Shown here: positions 28,693 to 39,036 of the stretch, piece after piece
How positions within the stretch are numbered: the first letter of the stretch is position 1
How the letters are laid out: each line of letters opens with the position of its first letter
From: Sphaerochaeta sp.
Lineage (GTDB): Bacteria; Spirochaetota; Spirochaetia; Sphaerochaetales; Sphaerochaetaceae
Assembly (NCBI GenBank): GCA_016342655.1
Contig: JAEINL010000005.1
Coordinates: forward strand, 23,964 to 87,963
Direction: 5' to 3'
Length of the DNA stretch: 64,000 bases
Translations under genes and position numbers: made by a program
Notes under the pieces: model-generated
The model's database searches: none
Told to the model about the DNA's origin: nothing
The model's input: only the letters and a program-made list of their open reading frames with translations

Positions 28693-29649
28693 ATGCCATT
28701 CTTACTGTTTCAAGGTGACATTACCCACATCAAGGCGGATGCTATCGTCAATGCTGCAAACGGTGCTCTGTTGCAGGGCGGTGGTGTCTGTGGTGCCATT
28801 TTCAAAGGTGCGGGAGAGAAGGATATGCAACAGGCGTGTACTTCCCTTGCACCGGTACAAACAGGTGATGCTGTCATGACCCCTGCCTTCAAGCTTCCCA
28901 GCAAGTATGTCATCCATGCTGTGGGGCCACGCTGGGCAGGAGGCAATAAGAACGAGGAGCTTCTGCTTGCCTCCTGTTACCAAAAAGCCCTTCTGTTGGC
29001 ACACGAGAAAGGCCTCCAATCCATTGCCTTCCCCCTCATCTCTGCAGGTATCTATGGCTATCCAAAATACCAGGCATACAAGATAGCAGTCTCCACCATG
29101 CTCTCCTTCCTTGAAGAGCATGAGCTTACGATATACCTGGTTCTCTTTGAAAAGGGCTTTTTCGAAGAGGTCCAGCCAAGCAAAAAACCTCTTGCAGACT
29201 ATGTGAGAAACAACCTGACTGAGACAGAACCTACTCTTGATATGCTGTTCAGCACCTCTGCGTGCAGATCCTGTATGGACAAACCCCTTGATGGCATCAT
29301 CAATGAAGTCGCTCTGTCCTTCTCCCAAAGCCTCATGGCTCTTATCAGGGAGAAAGGCCTTGATGAGGTGGCTGTCTATAAAGGGGCAAACATTGACCGC
29401 AAGCATTTTTCCAAGATACGAAGCAATGCATCCTATCAGCCGAACAAACGAACTGTCATTGCCCTTGCCCTTTCACTCAAGCTCAATGCCAAGGAGACCT
29501 GCACTCTTCTCGAAACAGCCGGATACTCCTTGAGCCATAGCTACATCTTTGACATCATCATCGAGTATTTCATAGAGGAGAAACAGTATGACCTCTATGC
29601 GATCAACGAAGCCCTGTTCTCCTATGACCAGCCTCTTTTGGGTGCATAA
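28693..29649 (+). CDS. Macro-domain protein with C-terminal helical/HTH-like extension
   Basis: MPFLLFQGDITHIKADAIVNAANGALLQGGGVCGAIFKGAG, IAFPLISAGIYGYP; ~170-aa C-terminal extension. Confidence 0.88.
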   Translation: MPFLLFQGDITHIKADAIVNAANGALLQGGGVCGAIFKGAGEKDMQQACTSLAPVQTGDAVMTPAFKLPSKYVIHAVGPRWAGGNKNEELLLASCYQKALLLAHEKGLQSIAFPLISAGIYGYPKYQAYKIAVSTMLSFLEEHELTIYLVLFEKGFFEEVQPSKKPLADYVRNNLTETEPTLDMLFSTSACRSCMDKPLDGIINEVALSFSQSLMALIREKGLDEVAVYKGANIDRKHFSKIRSNASYQPNKRTVIALALSLKLNAKETCTLLETAGYSLSHSYIFDIIIEYFIEEKQYDLYAINEALFSYDQPLLGA

Positions 29650-29715
29650 GATGTCGCCTTCCAAGTGACCTCCTCACCATTGTCTCTTCCTATACTACCC
29701 ATAGAGGAGAACGAT

Positions 29716-30366
29716 ATGAACAAAGAGACTGAGCTGGTATGTATCCTTGATAAGAGTGGGTCGATGGCTGGCCTTGAAAATGACACCATTGGAGGCTTCA
29801 ACTCGCTTCTGAAAAAACAAAAGGATGAAAAGGGAGTGGCAAGGGTAACGACTGTCCTGTTCGACCATCGTTACCAGATACTCCATGACAGGCTTCCCAT
29901 CCAGGAAGTGCAACCTCTCACCAAGGAGGACTACAGAGCTGAAGGGACTACTGCCCTGCTTGATGCTGTGGGAAGGACGATTGATTCGCTTCTGGAAAAC
30001 CTTATCGGTATTCCAAAAAAGGCGTATCCCTCTGTCATGTTTGTCATCATCACCGATGGCGAGGAGAATGCAAGCAAAGACTATTCACTGGACAGGGTCC
30101 GCAAACGCATTAGGTTCTGCAAAGAGAGCAAGCTCTGGGAGTTCTTCTATTTGGGGGCTACTATTGATACCTTTGCAGCAGCTTCTGATATCGGCATTGG
30201 GAAGGACCGGACAGCTTCCTATCATGCTGACGCAAAGGGAGTGGAGCTTAACTTCGATGTCCTGAACAGTGCTATGAGTCAGATACGATGCTGTAGCGTC
30301 GTATCCGACAAGTGGAAAGAAAAGATTGAGAAGGATTTCAAGACAAGAGGCAAAAAACAAGGCTGA
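29716..30366 (+). CDS. vWA-domain protein (TerY/YegL-like)
   Basis: LVCILDKSGSMAGLENDTIGGFN (MIDAS DxSGS), FVIITDGEENAS; RBS before ATG at 29716. Confidence 0.85.
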   Translation: MNKETELVCILDKSGSMAGLENDTIGGFNSLLKKQKDEKGVARVTTVLFDHRYQILHDRLPIQEVQPLTKEDYRAEGTTALLDAVGRTIDSLLENLIGIPKKAYPSVMFVIITDGEENASKDYSLDRVRKRIRFCKESKLWEFFYLGATIDTFAAASDIGIGKDRTASYHADAKGVELNFDVLNSAMSQIRCCSVVSDKWKEKIEKDFKTRGKKQG

Positions 30367-30429
30367 GACAGGGCAAGCAACCCCCAATGCAGGAGGATAA
30401 TCCCCCTGCATTGCTAGTCTCTTCATAGC

Positions 30430-30702
30430 CTAGAGCACAAAATACCCAATACCCTCATGGTCATACTTCTTCTTGACCAGCTCTATTGCCTGCTCAATCC
30501 TATCGAGCACATTCTCCTGGCAGTAGATCAGGAGGATGAAGTTCTCTTCGGGCCATACATCATTGCCCATTTTGGGATTTGTGCTACCCTTTCCATGGAC
30601 TGTGGGGATGATGGTGTAGTTCATTGGCACCTCATAGTGAGATAAGGCATCCAGAAGATCCTCCTGGATGGCTTGGGCTGCTATAATCTCTACCCTCTTC
30701 AT
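30430..30702 (-). CDS. PII-like small protein
   Basis: MKRVEIIAAQAIQEDLLDAL...YTIIPTVHGKGSTNPKMGNDVWPEENFILLIYC; ATGA overlap with the RND gene. Confidence 0.7.
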   Translation of the reverse strand: MKRVEIIAAQAIQEDLLDALSHYEVPMNYTIIPTVHGKGSTNPKMGNDVWPEENFILLIYCQENVLDRIEQAIELVKKKYDHEGIGYFVL

Positions 30703-33700
30703 GATAGCTCTCCTTCTACGAATGACTCGATGCTCTCCACATCACGCTTTTTCTTCTCCCTGTTGAAGAGCGCATAGAGGACTGGGGTGAAGAAGATGGT
30801 CATAAGGGTGCTTATGGCCATCCCCCCTACGATAGTCTGACCCAAGGGCTGGATCTGCTCCGCTCCCACTCCTCCGAAGAAGGCCAGGGGAATCATACCG
30901 AAGATGGTGGTGAAGCTGGTCATCAGGATAGGCTTGAGACGACTCCCTCCGGCTTCAAGACAAGCACTTCGCAAGTCCATGCCACGCTTACGCATCAGGT
31001 TGATGTAGTCAACCAGGACAATGCCGTTGTTAACCACAATACCGGCGAGCACCACAACGCCGATTGCTGAGATAAGGCTGAAAGTCTCCCCTGTTATCAG
31101 GTAGATGCCCACGACCCCTACTGCCATCAGGGGGATGGAAAGGAGAATGATGAACGGATTTTTGAAGGACTCGAACAAGCTTGCCATAACCCCAAAGACC
31201 AGCACTATGGCCAGGAGCATGATTATTATCACCTGGCGGAACATCGCCGTCATATCAGCGAAGTCCCCTCCATACTCGATATAGACTTCGTCACTCAGCA
31301 CAAGCTTTTCATCAATAAGGGCTCGTATTTCCTGTTCCACAGCAGAGGATGCATAGCCATCGGCAAGTCCTCCTATCACATGCACCGCCCGGATTTCGTC
31401 TTCACGGTTGATGGATACAGGACCGGTCGAACGCTTGACCGAAGCCAGATTGGCAAGGGATATCTTCTGGCCAAACGCGTTCTGGACAAAGATCCTCTCT
31501 ATGTCCATCTCACTTGAGCGATCCTCTTCAGAGAGCATGACCATTACATTGGTATCGGTACCGTTTGTCTTCAGCTGGGTGGCTGTAATGCCATTGAAGC
31601 TGTTGCTTATCTCGCTGGCGATACCCTGCATAGTCAGGCCATAGGAGTATGCACGTTCACGGTCAATTTCTATCTCAAGTTGGGGAAGTCCCTTGCTGAA
31701 ATCGGTCCTTGGTTCGGTTACCCCCGGCAAGTTTTCTGCGATGAGGTCACGGATGGCTTCCGCAGTTGAAGAAGCCAGGCCCAGGTCGTCACTCTTGACG
31801 ATGACATCAACAGGATTTGCATTCCCCAGCCCCATAGAGACAGTGGAAAAGGAGAAAGTGGCCGCAGGGTAATCATCAAAATAGGCACGGAGCTTATTTT
31901 GCACCTCAAACATGCCATCGATCTGTTTATCAGCATCGGGAAGGGATATTTGCAGAGTTCCGCTGTTTCCAGCACCCCCACCGAAAATACCTCCGCCGCC
32001 TATTGTTACAATGATGTCCTTATACCCCTGGATGTCAACTTTTGCCTTCTTCTCGATATCCCTGAGGATACCCTCAGTAGACTCGATGGTAGAACCTTCA
32101 GGAAGGGTAACTGTCAGGGATACGGAAGTCTCTGACATCGTTGGATAGAGGGTCGTATGCATAGCTGAGAAAGCCTGCACAGTGATGACCATGATAAGGG
32201 CAACCAGCACCAGGGATATCCACTTGTAGTCAATAAGGACTGCTAGGATTCGTTTATACCCCCTGTCCAGTGACTCGAAGGCATCTTCCATCTTGGTATC
32301 AAGGAATCGAAGGAACCGAATCCTCAGGGGTTTCTGCTTCCGTGTATACACCTTCACATAGGAAGAAGTCAGCACCGGTATGAGGGTAATGGATACTACC
32401 AAGGAAGATACCAGGGATATGATGATCGTAGCGGCCATCGGGGTAAGCATCTCACCGAGCATCTCCAGGTTACTGCGCAAGAGCACAATGGGAACAAAGA
32501 CACAGACAGTTGTCAGTGTTGAAGCAGAGATGGCTACAATCATCTCCTTGGTTCCCAGCAGCGCTGCTGTCTGTAATTTGGAACCCCTTTCGCGGTAGCG
32601 GAAAATATTCTCAAGTACAACGATGGAACTGTCTACCGTCATCCCTAAGCCCAAGATCAAACCGGAAAGGGTCATCAGGTTAAGTGAGTATCCCATAAAG
32701 AACATCACCAGGATAGTCACCAGCATGGACACAGGGATGGCAAGGCCGATGATAAACGTAGACTTGACACTGCGCAGGAAGATGAACAAGACCACCATGA
32801 CCAACAGCACGCCATACGCCAACGATTCATACACCGTTGAGATGGTCGACTCGATCATCTCTGTGGTGTCTATGGTGACATAGAGGCTCACCCCATTGGG
32901 CAGCTCAGTATTCAAGGCCTCAATGACCTTATAGATATCCTTTGCTACCTGCACGCTATTTGCGTCAGACTCCTTGGAGACAGAAAGGTAGACCCCACTC
33001 TCCCCATTTATGTAGACCTTGGAGGAAGCATCCTTATACGCATAGGAGACTTTTGCAATGTCCTTGAGCCTCACAGTTACGGTGGAGCTTACAGTTCCAC
33101 TGGCACTATACTTGGGAAAGGATGCTATAAGCACATCTTCAATATCTCCAAGGGACGTAAACTGTGCATCGGTACGCAAGAGGTAGGAGACCCCACCTTC
33201 GGTTATGGCCCCGGAGCCGATCTGGTAGTTCTGCGGACTGAGGGCCCTTGCCACCTGACTGAGAGTGACCGAATAGGCTTCCAGCCTGTTCTGGTCCACA
33301 GCGACCTGGATGTAGGTATCCTGTCCACCGTTGATGACCGTGGAGGAGACTCCTCCAACACGCTCAAGTTTTGCCTGGATTTTCTCTTTTGCAATTGCGC
33401 GGAGTTCGTTCGCATCCTGTCCGCCAGAGCCTATGACAGCGATGTTCATGATGGGCATCATGTTGGTGTTAATCTTGAAAATGGTCGGGCTCGTTGCATC
33501 GTCAGGGAAGAGGTCAGCGTATAGGTTAAGGTTGTCGTTAATTGACTGGCTGGCCTTGTCCAGGTCAGTACCATATTTGAATCTGAGCATCACCATGGCG
33601 AACCCCTCAGAAGAGGTAGATTTGATAGACTCGATACCCCCCACATTGGAGACAGCGGATTCAAGATTCTTGGTTACCCGCTCTTCCATTGTCTCAGGGC

Positions 33701-33863
33701 TAGCCCCAGTATACGAGGAATAGATGACAACCATCGGCAGGTCCATCTCGGGAAATAGTTCAACAGCGAGATTGGGAAAGACCACTATGGCTAGGATCAT
33801 CAACAAGGTATAGATGACGATAATGGTGGTGGGCCTTCGTACTATGGTATCAGTTACACTCAT
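30699..33863 (-). CDS. RND efflux transporter permease (AcrB/HAE1 family)
   Basis: 1054 aa; RPTTIIVIYTLLMILAIVVFPNLAVELFPEMDLPMV and repeated RND architecture. Confidence 0.95.
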   Translation of the reverse strand: MSVTDTIVRRPTTIIVIYTLLMILAIVVFPNLAVELFPEMDLPMVVIYSSYTGASPETMEERVTKNLESAVSNVGGIESIKSTSSEGFAMVMLRFKYGTDLDKASQSINDNLNLYADLFPDDATSPTIFKINTNMMPIMNIAVIGSGGQDANELRAIAKEKIQAKLERVGGVSSTVINGGQDTYIQVAVDQNRLEAYSVTLSQVARALSPQNYQIGSGAITEGGVSYLLRTDAQFTSLGDIEDVLIASFPKYSASGTVSSTVTVRLKDIAKVSYAYKDASSKVYINGESGVYLSVSKESDANSVQVAKDIYKVIEALNTELPNGVSLYVTIDTTEMIESTISTVYESLAYGVLLVMVVLFIFLRSVKSTFIIGLAIPVSMLVTILVMFFMGYSLNLMTLSGLILGLGMTVDSSIVVLENIFRYRERGSKLQTAALLGTKEMIVAISASTLTTVCVFVPIVLLRSNLEMLGEMLTPMAATIIISLVSSLVVSITLIPVLTSSYVKVYTRKQKPLRIRFLRFLDTKMEDAFESLDRGYKRILAVLIDYKWISLVLVALIMVITVQAFSAMHTTLYPTMSETSVSLTVTLPEGSTIESTEGILRDIEKKAKVDIQGYKDIIVTIGGGGIFGGGAGNSGTLQISLPDADKQIDGMFEVQNKLRAYFDDYPAATFSFSTVSMGLGNANPVDVIVKSDDLGLASSTAEAIRDLIAENLPGVTEPRTDFSKGLPQLEIEIDRERAYSYGLTMQGIASEISNSFNGITATQLKTNGTDTNVMVMLSEEDRSSEMDIERIFVQNAFGQKISLANLASVKRSTGPVSINREDEIRAVHVIGGLADGYASSAVEQEIRALIDEKLVLSDEVYIEYGGDFADMTAMFRQVIIIMLLAIVLVFGVMASLFESFKNPFIILLSIPLMAVGVVGIYLITGETFSLISAIGVVVLAGIVVNNGIVLVDYINLMRKRGMDLRSACLEAGGSRLKPILMTSFTTIFGMIPLAFFGGVGAEQIQPLGQTIVGGMAISTLMTIFFTPVLYALFNREKKKRDVESIESFVEGELS

Positions 33864-33874
33864 GTATGCTACCC

Positions 33875-34813
33875 CTACTCTACTATCCGGACACTGGTTC
33901 CATCAGTAAGGAGCGTCTGTCCTTGCGTAATGAAAAGCTGTCCTTCTTCCAGGCCTGAGAGCACCTCTGCCTTGTCATCCACCACAAGACCGATCTTGAT
34001 AGGTTTCTTTACTGCAAGGTTTTCCTTGCCAACGGCATAGACATAGGCTTGGCTGCCGTCGTAGAGGACACTCGCTCGGGAAATGACCAGCACATCCTCC
34101 AATTTCTCGGTAAGGATGGTGACCGTGGGGAACATGCCGCTCTTTATCAGATAATCGGGGTCTGTAAGGCTAAGCCCAATCTCAAGAGTCCTGCTCGTCG
34201 GATTCAGTACAGGGCTGAGGCGAGTGACCTCACCGGAGAACTCTTGATCAGGGTAAGCCTTGAAGGTAGCCATAGCTCGGGTTCCCAACGTGACACTCCC
34301 CACATACCGCTCAGCAATATCCATCTCGACTTCCAGGGCCTCAAGCATGCCAATACGCAAGAGAGGCGCTTGTGAAGAGACAGAAGCACCTTTGGCAAAA
34401 TTCACTGCAAGGATGGTACCTGATACAGGGGCCTTCACCTCACTCTCCTTATAGACGACACCAGCTCTTGAGGGGTCAATCTTAGCGAGGACCTTGTCCT
34501 TCGCCACCTTGTCGCCAACTTTGGCGTCAAGGTAGGTAAGGTTTCCCATAACCTCAGGATAGACATCCAGAGCCTTGGGATCGACAACATTACCATTGCC
34601 TCGTATGTAGTTTTGCATCGTTGAACGCACCACAGGAGATACAGAGACAGCAATGGCCACTTTTTCAGTGCTTTGTGATTCCTCTTCACCCGATAGCGGG
34701 TTCAATGCCTTCAAAGAGGCAAAAGGATTGAGGATTATGACAGACACAGCGGCCACAATGATCAGCAACAGGATGACCAGGCCAACCTTCTTCTTGTTTG
34801 TATGTTCGTCCAT
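33875..34813 (-). CDS. RND efflux periplasmic adaptor (membrane fusion protein)
   Basis: VKAPVSGTILAVNFAKGASV lipoyl-like and beta-barrel regions; operon position. Confidence 0.92.
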   Translation of the reverse strand: MDEHTNKKKVGLVILLLIIVAAVSVIILNPFASLKALNPLSGEEESQSTEKVAIAVSVSPVVRSTMQNYIRGNGNVVDPKALDVYPEVMGNLTYLDAKVGDKVAKDKVLAKIDPSRAGVVYKESEVKAPVSGTILAVNFAKGASVSSQAPLLRIGMLEALEVEMDIAERYVGSVTLGTRAMATFKAYPDQEFSGEVTRLSPVLNPTSRTLEIGLSLTDPDYLIKSGMFPTVTILTEKLEDVLVISRASVLYDGSQAYVYAVGKENLAVKKPIKIGLVVDDKAEVLSGLEEGQLFITQGQTLLTDGTSVRIVE

Positions 34814-34815
34814 GG

Positions 34816-36144
34816 CTAGTCCAGCTCCTTGGAAAGGGTATTCGTATCGATATTCAGGTCATACATAAGGTCGACCAGTGCAGTGACATATTGGTACTGC
34901 AGACCAAGCATATTCTGTTGTGCCTTCAAGAGATCCCCTTGGATCTTCTCAACCTCGAGGTACCCCTTGTACCCACTCTGGTACTGGGCCACTGTCAGGC
35001 CGAACACCTTCTCGGTTAGGGACAAGTTGGACTGTGCCACCTCAAATTGCTCGGTGATGGCAGAGATGACATTGATGCGTGCGATCAAGGCCTGCTCCAA
35101 CTGCTTTTTTGTCTGAAGCCGGGTAAGGAGCAGTTTGTCAATGCTATCCTGCATCTTGGCCAGGGAAACTTGGGTCTGGGACCCTGCAATATGACCATCG
35201 AGGGGGATGGACACTGTAATGGAGTATTGTGTTGTATCACTCCACTGATCTTGTGCAGGAAAAAGGGGAGAAATACTTACAGGTTTAGGGTACGTGAAAG
35301 AAATGCCATAGGTACTGCTCAGACTAAGGCTCGGCATCAGGGAGGCCTTGCTCTGCAGGGCCTTGCTATTCTCCAAAGATGCAAGATTAAGGTCCAACAG
35401 GGCCAAGTTGTAGTTCTGTCCTAGAAAGGCCTTCAGCTGTTCGAGGTCCAAGATGAAGCCAGTGGAAGGGACATCCCCTTCGATAGTAAGCTCTTCGTCA
35501 AGGTCAAGGCCAAGCAGCATCTTGAACGAGAGCAGAGCTGATTCATAGGAGTTCTTGGTCTGGGTGTAGGAGGGTTTGAGCGCTTCATAGGAGAGAAGTG
35601 AGGAAAGAAGCTCCAACTCTGAGGCAAAGGAGCTTTCATACTTGGCCTTGACCTCTTCATACTGCTTGTTTGCCAATTCCAGGTTTGCCTGTTGCAAAAG
35701 GAGATTCTCCTTTTCCATAAGCAGGTAGTAGAAGGATTTGGTGACATCCCTCTTCAGAGTAGCCCTGCCTTGCTCTAGTGTTACGCTTTGGACACTATAC
35801 GCAAGGCTTGCCGCTTCCATCTGCTCCTTCATTGAAGGATTCAGCACAAGATTAACAGAGAGACCTAGGCTGGTTCTGGTGGTCAGATCTGAGGAACTTA
35901 TGAAAGGCCCTGTACTGCCTCCGTGCGAGAGGGAAGCATTCACTTTCGGAAGAAAGATATTCCAAACAGTATCAGCATTGCGCTGTGCAGTTTTGAGGTC
36001 AATCCTACTCGTCTGAAGGTTCAGATTGTTCTGGTAGGCAAGGTCGAGAGCTTCGTCAAGAGAGAGCGCTTTTGCATGCATTGAGGGGAATCCCAACAAG
36101 CACAGGAGAAAGACTAGCAGAAGCGGTGAATTGTGTGTATGCAT
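34816..36144 (-). CDS. TolC-family outer membrane protein
   Basis: LSLDEALDLAYQNNLNLQTSRIDLKTAQRN; start placed at the signal peptide MHTHNSPLLLVFLLCLLG. Confidence 0.92.
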   Translation of the reverse strand: MHTHNSPLLLVFLLCLLGFPSMHAKALSLDEALDLAYQNNLNLQTSRIDLKTAQRNADTVWNIFLPKVNASLSHGGSTGPFISSSDLTTRTSLGLSVNLVLNPSMKEQMEAASLAYSVQSVTLEQGRATLKRDVTKSFYYLLMEKENLLLQQANLELANKQYEEVKAKYESSFASELELLSSLLSYEALKPSYTQTKNSYESALLSFKMLLGLDLDEELTIEGDVPSTGFILDLEQLKAFLGQNYNLALLDLNLASLENSKALQSKASLMPSLSLSSTYGISFTYPKPVSISPLFPAQDQWSDTTQYSITVSIPLDGHIAGSQTQVSLAKMQDSIDKLLLTRLQTKKQLEQALIARINVISAITEQFEVAQSNLSLTEKVFGLTVAQYQSGYKGYLEVEKIQGDLLKAQQNMLGLQYQYVTALVDLMYDLNIDTNTLSKELD

Positions 36145-36317
36145 GGTGCGTATTACTCCAAAAAAAATAGGAACCAACCCTCTTGGGCATACTATATGTA
36201 CGGTTCTGCGTTGCAATATAGAACATTTCCTCTCTTTATTCTAGGTTGTGAAAAAGAATGAAAGGAGAGTCAAATATGTTTTACCCATACCTAGTGATCA
36301 CGCATAGGTACAGGTCT

Positions 36318-36336
36318 AAAAAAAGGCAACCTGCCT
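36318..36336 (-). terminator. Intrinsic terminator downstream of GGDEF gene
   Basis: Minus strand AGGCA-GGT-TGCCT followed by a T-tract. Confidence 0.65.
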
Positions 36337-36349
36337 CTAGTGTAGGACC

Positions 36350-37498
36350 TCAATGTTCGGTACGTACGTTTGCATGATAGTGGCGTTTATCCTGATACAT
36401 CAACCTATCGAGGACATTGATAAAGGAAGGCCCATCTATCTCATTTGAGGGTTCCTTGAGAGCAGAACCTTGACTAACACTTAGGGAGAACGGAAGGGGT
36501 TGTTTTGCATTGAAGCGCTCCAATGACTCTTGAAAATTTTTAAGGTCATATTCCAGATCTTGCTGTGTCGCTCTTTCTCTAAAAAGGATGAACTCATCAC
36601 CCCCAAACCGACCAATAAACCAGTCTCCCCCGAAAGAATCAATGAGCAACCTGGAGAAAATGCGCAAGGTCTTGTCACCCAAATCATGTCCGTGGGTGTC
36701 ATTGATCTGTTTGAAGTTGTTGATGTCCATCAGGATGCCACCTATTGCCTGGGTTTTCTTCTGATGGCCTATAAGGTATTGCAGATACTGTTCGCTTAGG
36801 CTGCGATTATACAAGGAGGTAAGGTAATCCTTGTTTGCCTGGGTGTTCTGCATCTGCAAATAGACGATCAACAAGGTAAAGGCCAAACTAATCCCGGTTA
36901 CCTCCATACCAAAAAAAACGGCTTGCAATATTGAGCCTACCAGAACAGGAAGAGGAAAGAACAGGAAAAGAGAAAAATCCTTCTGTTTGAAACTGTCCCT
37001 GTATACGAGCAGATAGACAAACCCCAAGAACAGACTGAGATAATCAGCTATGATAATCAGATAAAACAAGGGGCCCCGTTGGTAGAGATTGTTTGCATCT
37101 AGGGAAAAGATGACTCCTCCAAACAAGCTCATACAGGAGAGGATGAAGGCAATGACAAGAGGAGTAAAAGCTATGATACCTATCCCACGAGGAATGCTGA
37201 CCCATCGCCTATGAAGCTGATCGAGATACAGCAGGTATACTACTCCAGGTAAGGGATTGGCCACATAAAACAAGAAAGTCACACAGGTAAGCAAGGTTCG
37301 TGAACCATAAAAGGTTCTTCCTGATAGAATGTCAACCGATAATTCAAGGATGATGATTGCCATAGTTGCAAGCAACAAGGCGACAAAAAGGGAATCCTGC
37401 GCTTGGCGTCGTCCGCCCTGGCCCTTTACATACAAGAGTATGATTGCGATTAGGATGATAGCTACACTTGAATTCTGGATATAGTAGAGAATTGGCAA
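36350..37498 (-). CDS. Membrane-anchored diguanylate cyclase (GGDEF)
   Basis: Multi-TM N-terminus; DYLTSLYNRS and RFGGDEFILFRE. Confidence 0.92.
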   Translation of the reverse strand: MPILYYIQNSSVAIILIAIILLYVKGQGGRRQAQDSLFVALLLATMAIIILELSVDILSGRTFYGSRTLLTCVTFLFYVANPLPGVVYLLYLDQLHRRWVSIPRGIGIIAFTPLVIAFILSCMSLFGGVIFSLDANNLYQRGPLFYLIIIADYLSLFLGFVYLLVYRDSFKQKDFSLFLFFPLPVLVGSILQAVFFGMEVTGISLAFTLLIVYLQMQNTQANKDYLTSLYNRSLSEQYLQYLIGHQKKTQAIGGILMDINNFKQINDTHGHDLGDKTLRIFSRLLIDSFGGDWFIGRFGGDEFILFRERATQQDLEYDLKNFQESLERFNAKQPLPFSLSVSQGSALKEPSNEIDGPSFINVLDRLMYQDKRHYHANVRTEH

Positions 37499-37635
37499 AC
37501 GCTCCTCCTGTCAATACTTGAGAACCCTAGTATATGCAACATACAGGCATAAGGACTAGGAAAATGAGTAAGAATCGTCTCTTTGAAGTATCAAATATCA
37601 ACACTTTCTACACAAGACAGCAAAAATTAAGTAGC

Positions 37636-38817
37636 TCAGGGAGAAATATCGCTGAGTATAGACACATCGTGACGTGTGTAATAATTCCTTTTATTCAGGT
37701 ACATGTTCTCATCGAGCATTTTGAGAAAGGTTGCTGGATCATGTGTGTGGCCATCTTGTACAACACCTTTCCCAACACTCACCTCCAGCATAAAAGGAAA
37801 TATGTCCAAGGCATTGAAGGCCTCCAGACCTTCTTTGAATTTCAACAGTGCTTCATCCATTCCCTCGGCACAGGCCATTTCCCGCAGAAGGAGAAACTCA
37901 TCCCCACCATAGCGGCATATCATCCAGCTCCGGGAAAAGTTCTCACGCAACAATTGGGCAAAAGAACGCAGACTCCTATCGCCCATTTCATGGCCATACT
38001 GGTCATTTACGTCCTTGAAGAAGTTTATATCCATAAGCATTCCACCTATGATCGTATCCTTCTTACCTGTATGGGAAAAGAGATAGTTGAGATACTCTTC
38101 ACCTACGCTCCGGTTATAGAGCGAAGTCAGATAATCCCTGTTGGCCTTGGTGTTCTGGGTATGCAGAAACAGTATGAGCAAGCTAAGGGTAAATGCAATC
38201 AGAACTATTTCCATCCCTTCCACGTTTACCTGAATTATGGTAGCTATAATCAAAAAATGCGGAACGACAAAAAGAGGTACGTTCGTTTTCTTTCCTTGCA
38301 CAAACCGATGGAAGAGCAAGTAGATTTGCCCACCAACTATATACCCTATGTTGCAAGCAACGAACAAAAAGTAATAGTTTCCCCGTGTATAGATATTGTT
38401 AGCACCTAGAGAGAAAAGCATCCCATTGGAGAGGCTGATCAGGACAAACATGAAATTGATCGCGATAGGAATACCTGCGAGCAATCCAAAGTGGAAGGGA
38501 ACCTTCTCCCATCTTTTGTCCAGTTGGTCGATATAGAGAAAGTAGAAAAAACCCGGAAGCGGTGACACTACAAATAATCCAGATACAAGTATTGCGTACA
38601 TAGTGTGCGATCCTAAAAAGACTCTCCCTGAAAGCAGTTCCATACACATTTTCAGGACAAGCAGAACTAGGGCAGAAAAGATCATATTGACAAACAACGA
38701 GTCATGAGCTTGCCTTTTCCCCCCTCTCCCCAGCACATAATGAAGCATAATCATAATGAGTATGAGACCAATTATTGAGTTTTGCATATGATAGAGAAGT
38801 GGCAAAACAACCTCCAA
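37636..38817 (-). CDS. Membrane-anchored diguanylate cyclase (GGDEF), paralogue of the adjacent gene
   Basis: Multi-TM N-terminus similar to 36350-37498; DYLTSLYNRSVGEEYL and RYGGDEFLLLRE. Confidence 0.92.
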   Translation of the reverse strand: MEVVLPLLYHMQNSIIGLILIMIMLHYVLGRGGKRQAHDSLFVNMIFSALVLLVLKMCMELLSGRVFLGSHTMYAILVSGLFVVSPLPGFFYFLYIDQLDKRWEKVPFHFGLLAGIPIAINFMFVLISLSNGMLFSLGANNIYTRGNYYFLFVACNIGYIVGGQIYLLFHRFVQGKKTNVPLFVVPHFLIIATIIQVNVEGMEIVLIAFTLSLLILFLHTQNTKANRDYLTSLYNRSVGEEYLNYLFSHTGKKDTIIGGMLMDINFFKDVNDQYGHEMGDRSLRSFAQLLRENFSRSWMICRYGGDEFLLLREMACAEGMDEALLKFKEGLEAFNALDIFPFMLEVSVGKGVVQDGHTHDPATFLKMLDENMYLNKRNYYTRHDVSILSDISP

Positions 38818-39036
38818 TGCTATTACCGATGGCTTGAGTATACTGAAAACCTTGGGGGGAATATAGGGATACTACCTAAAATGTACAAAGATGTGTACAA
38901 AGTATTGCCTATCTTTTTCGCATCTCACTCTTGTAGCAATCCGATAGAAGCGAACAAGCCTCTCTATAAAGCTTGTCTACTACGTGATCAGAAACTGTAA
39001 GGCATTATTCCAATTCAAATAGTTTCTGTTTGAGGT

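Noticed and set aside
28100-28699. 199-aa minus-strand ORF overlapping YczE
   Set aside because: Alternative frame of the YczE coding region; YczE frame has clear membrane protein character.
28702-29406. 234-aa minus-strand ORF opposite the macro-domain gene
   Set aside because: Antisense shadow ORF; macro domain frame has family motifs.
37534-38409. 291-aa plus-strand ORF opposite the GGDEF gene
   Set aside because: Fully antisense to a confident GGDEF protein and without recognisable domains; treated as a shadow ORF.
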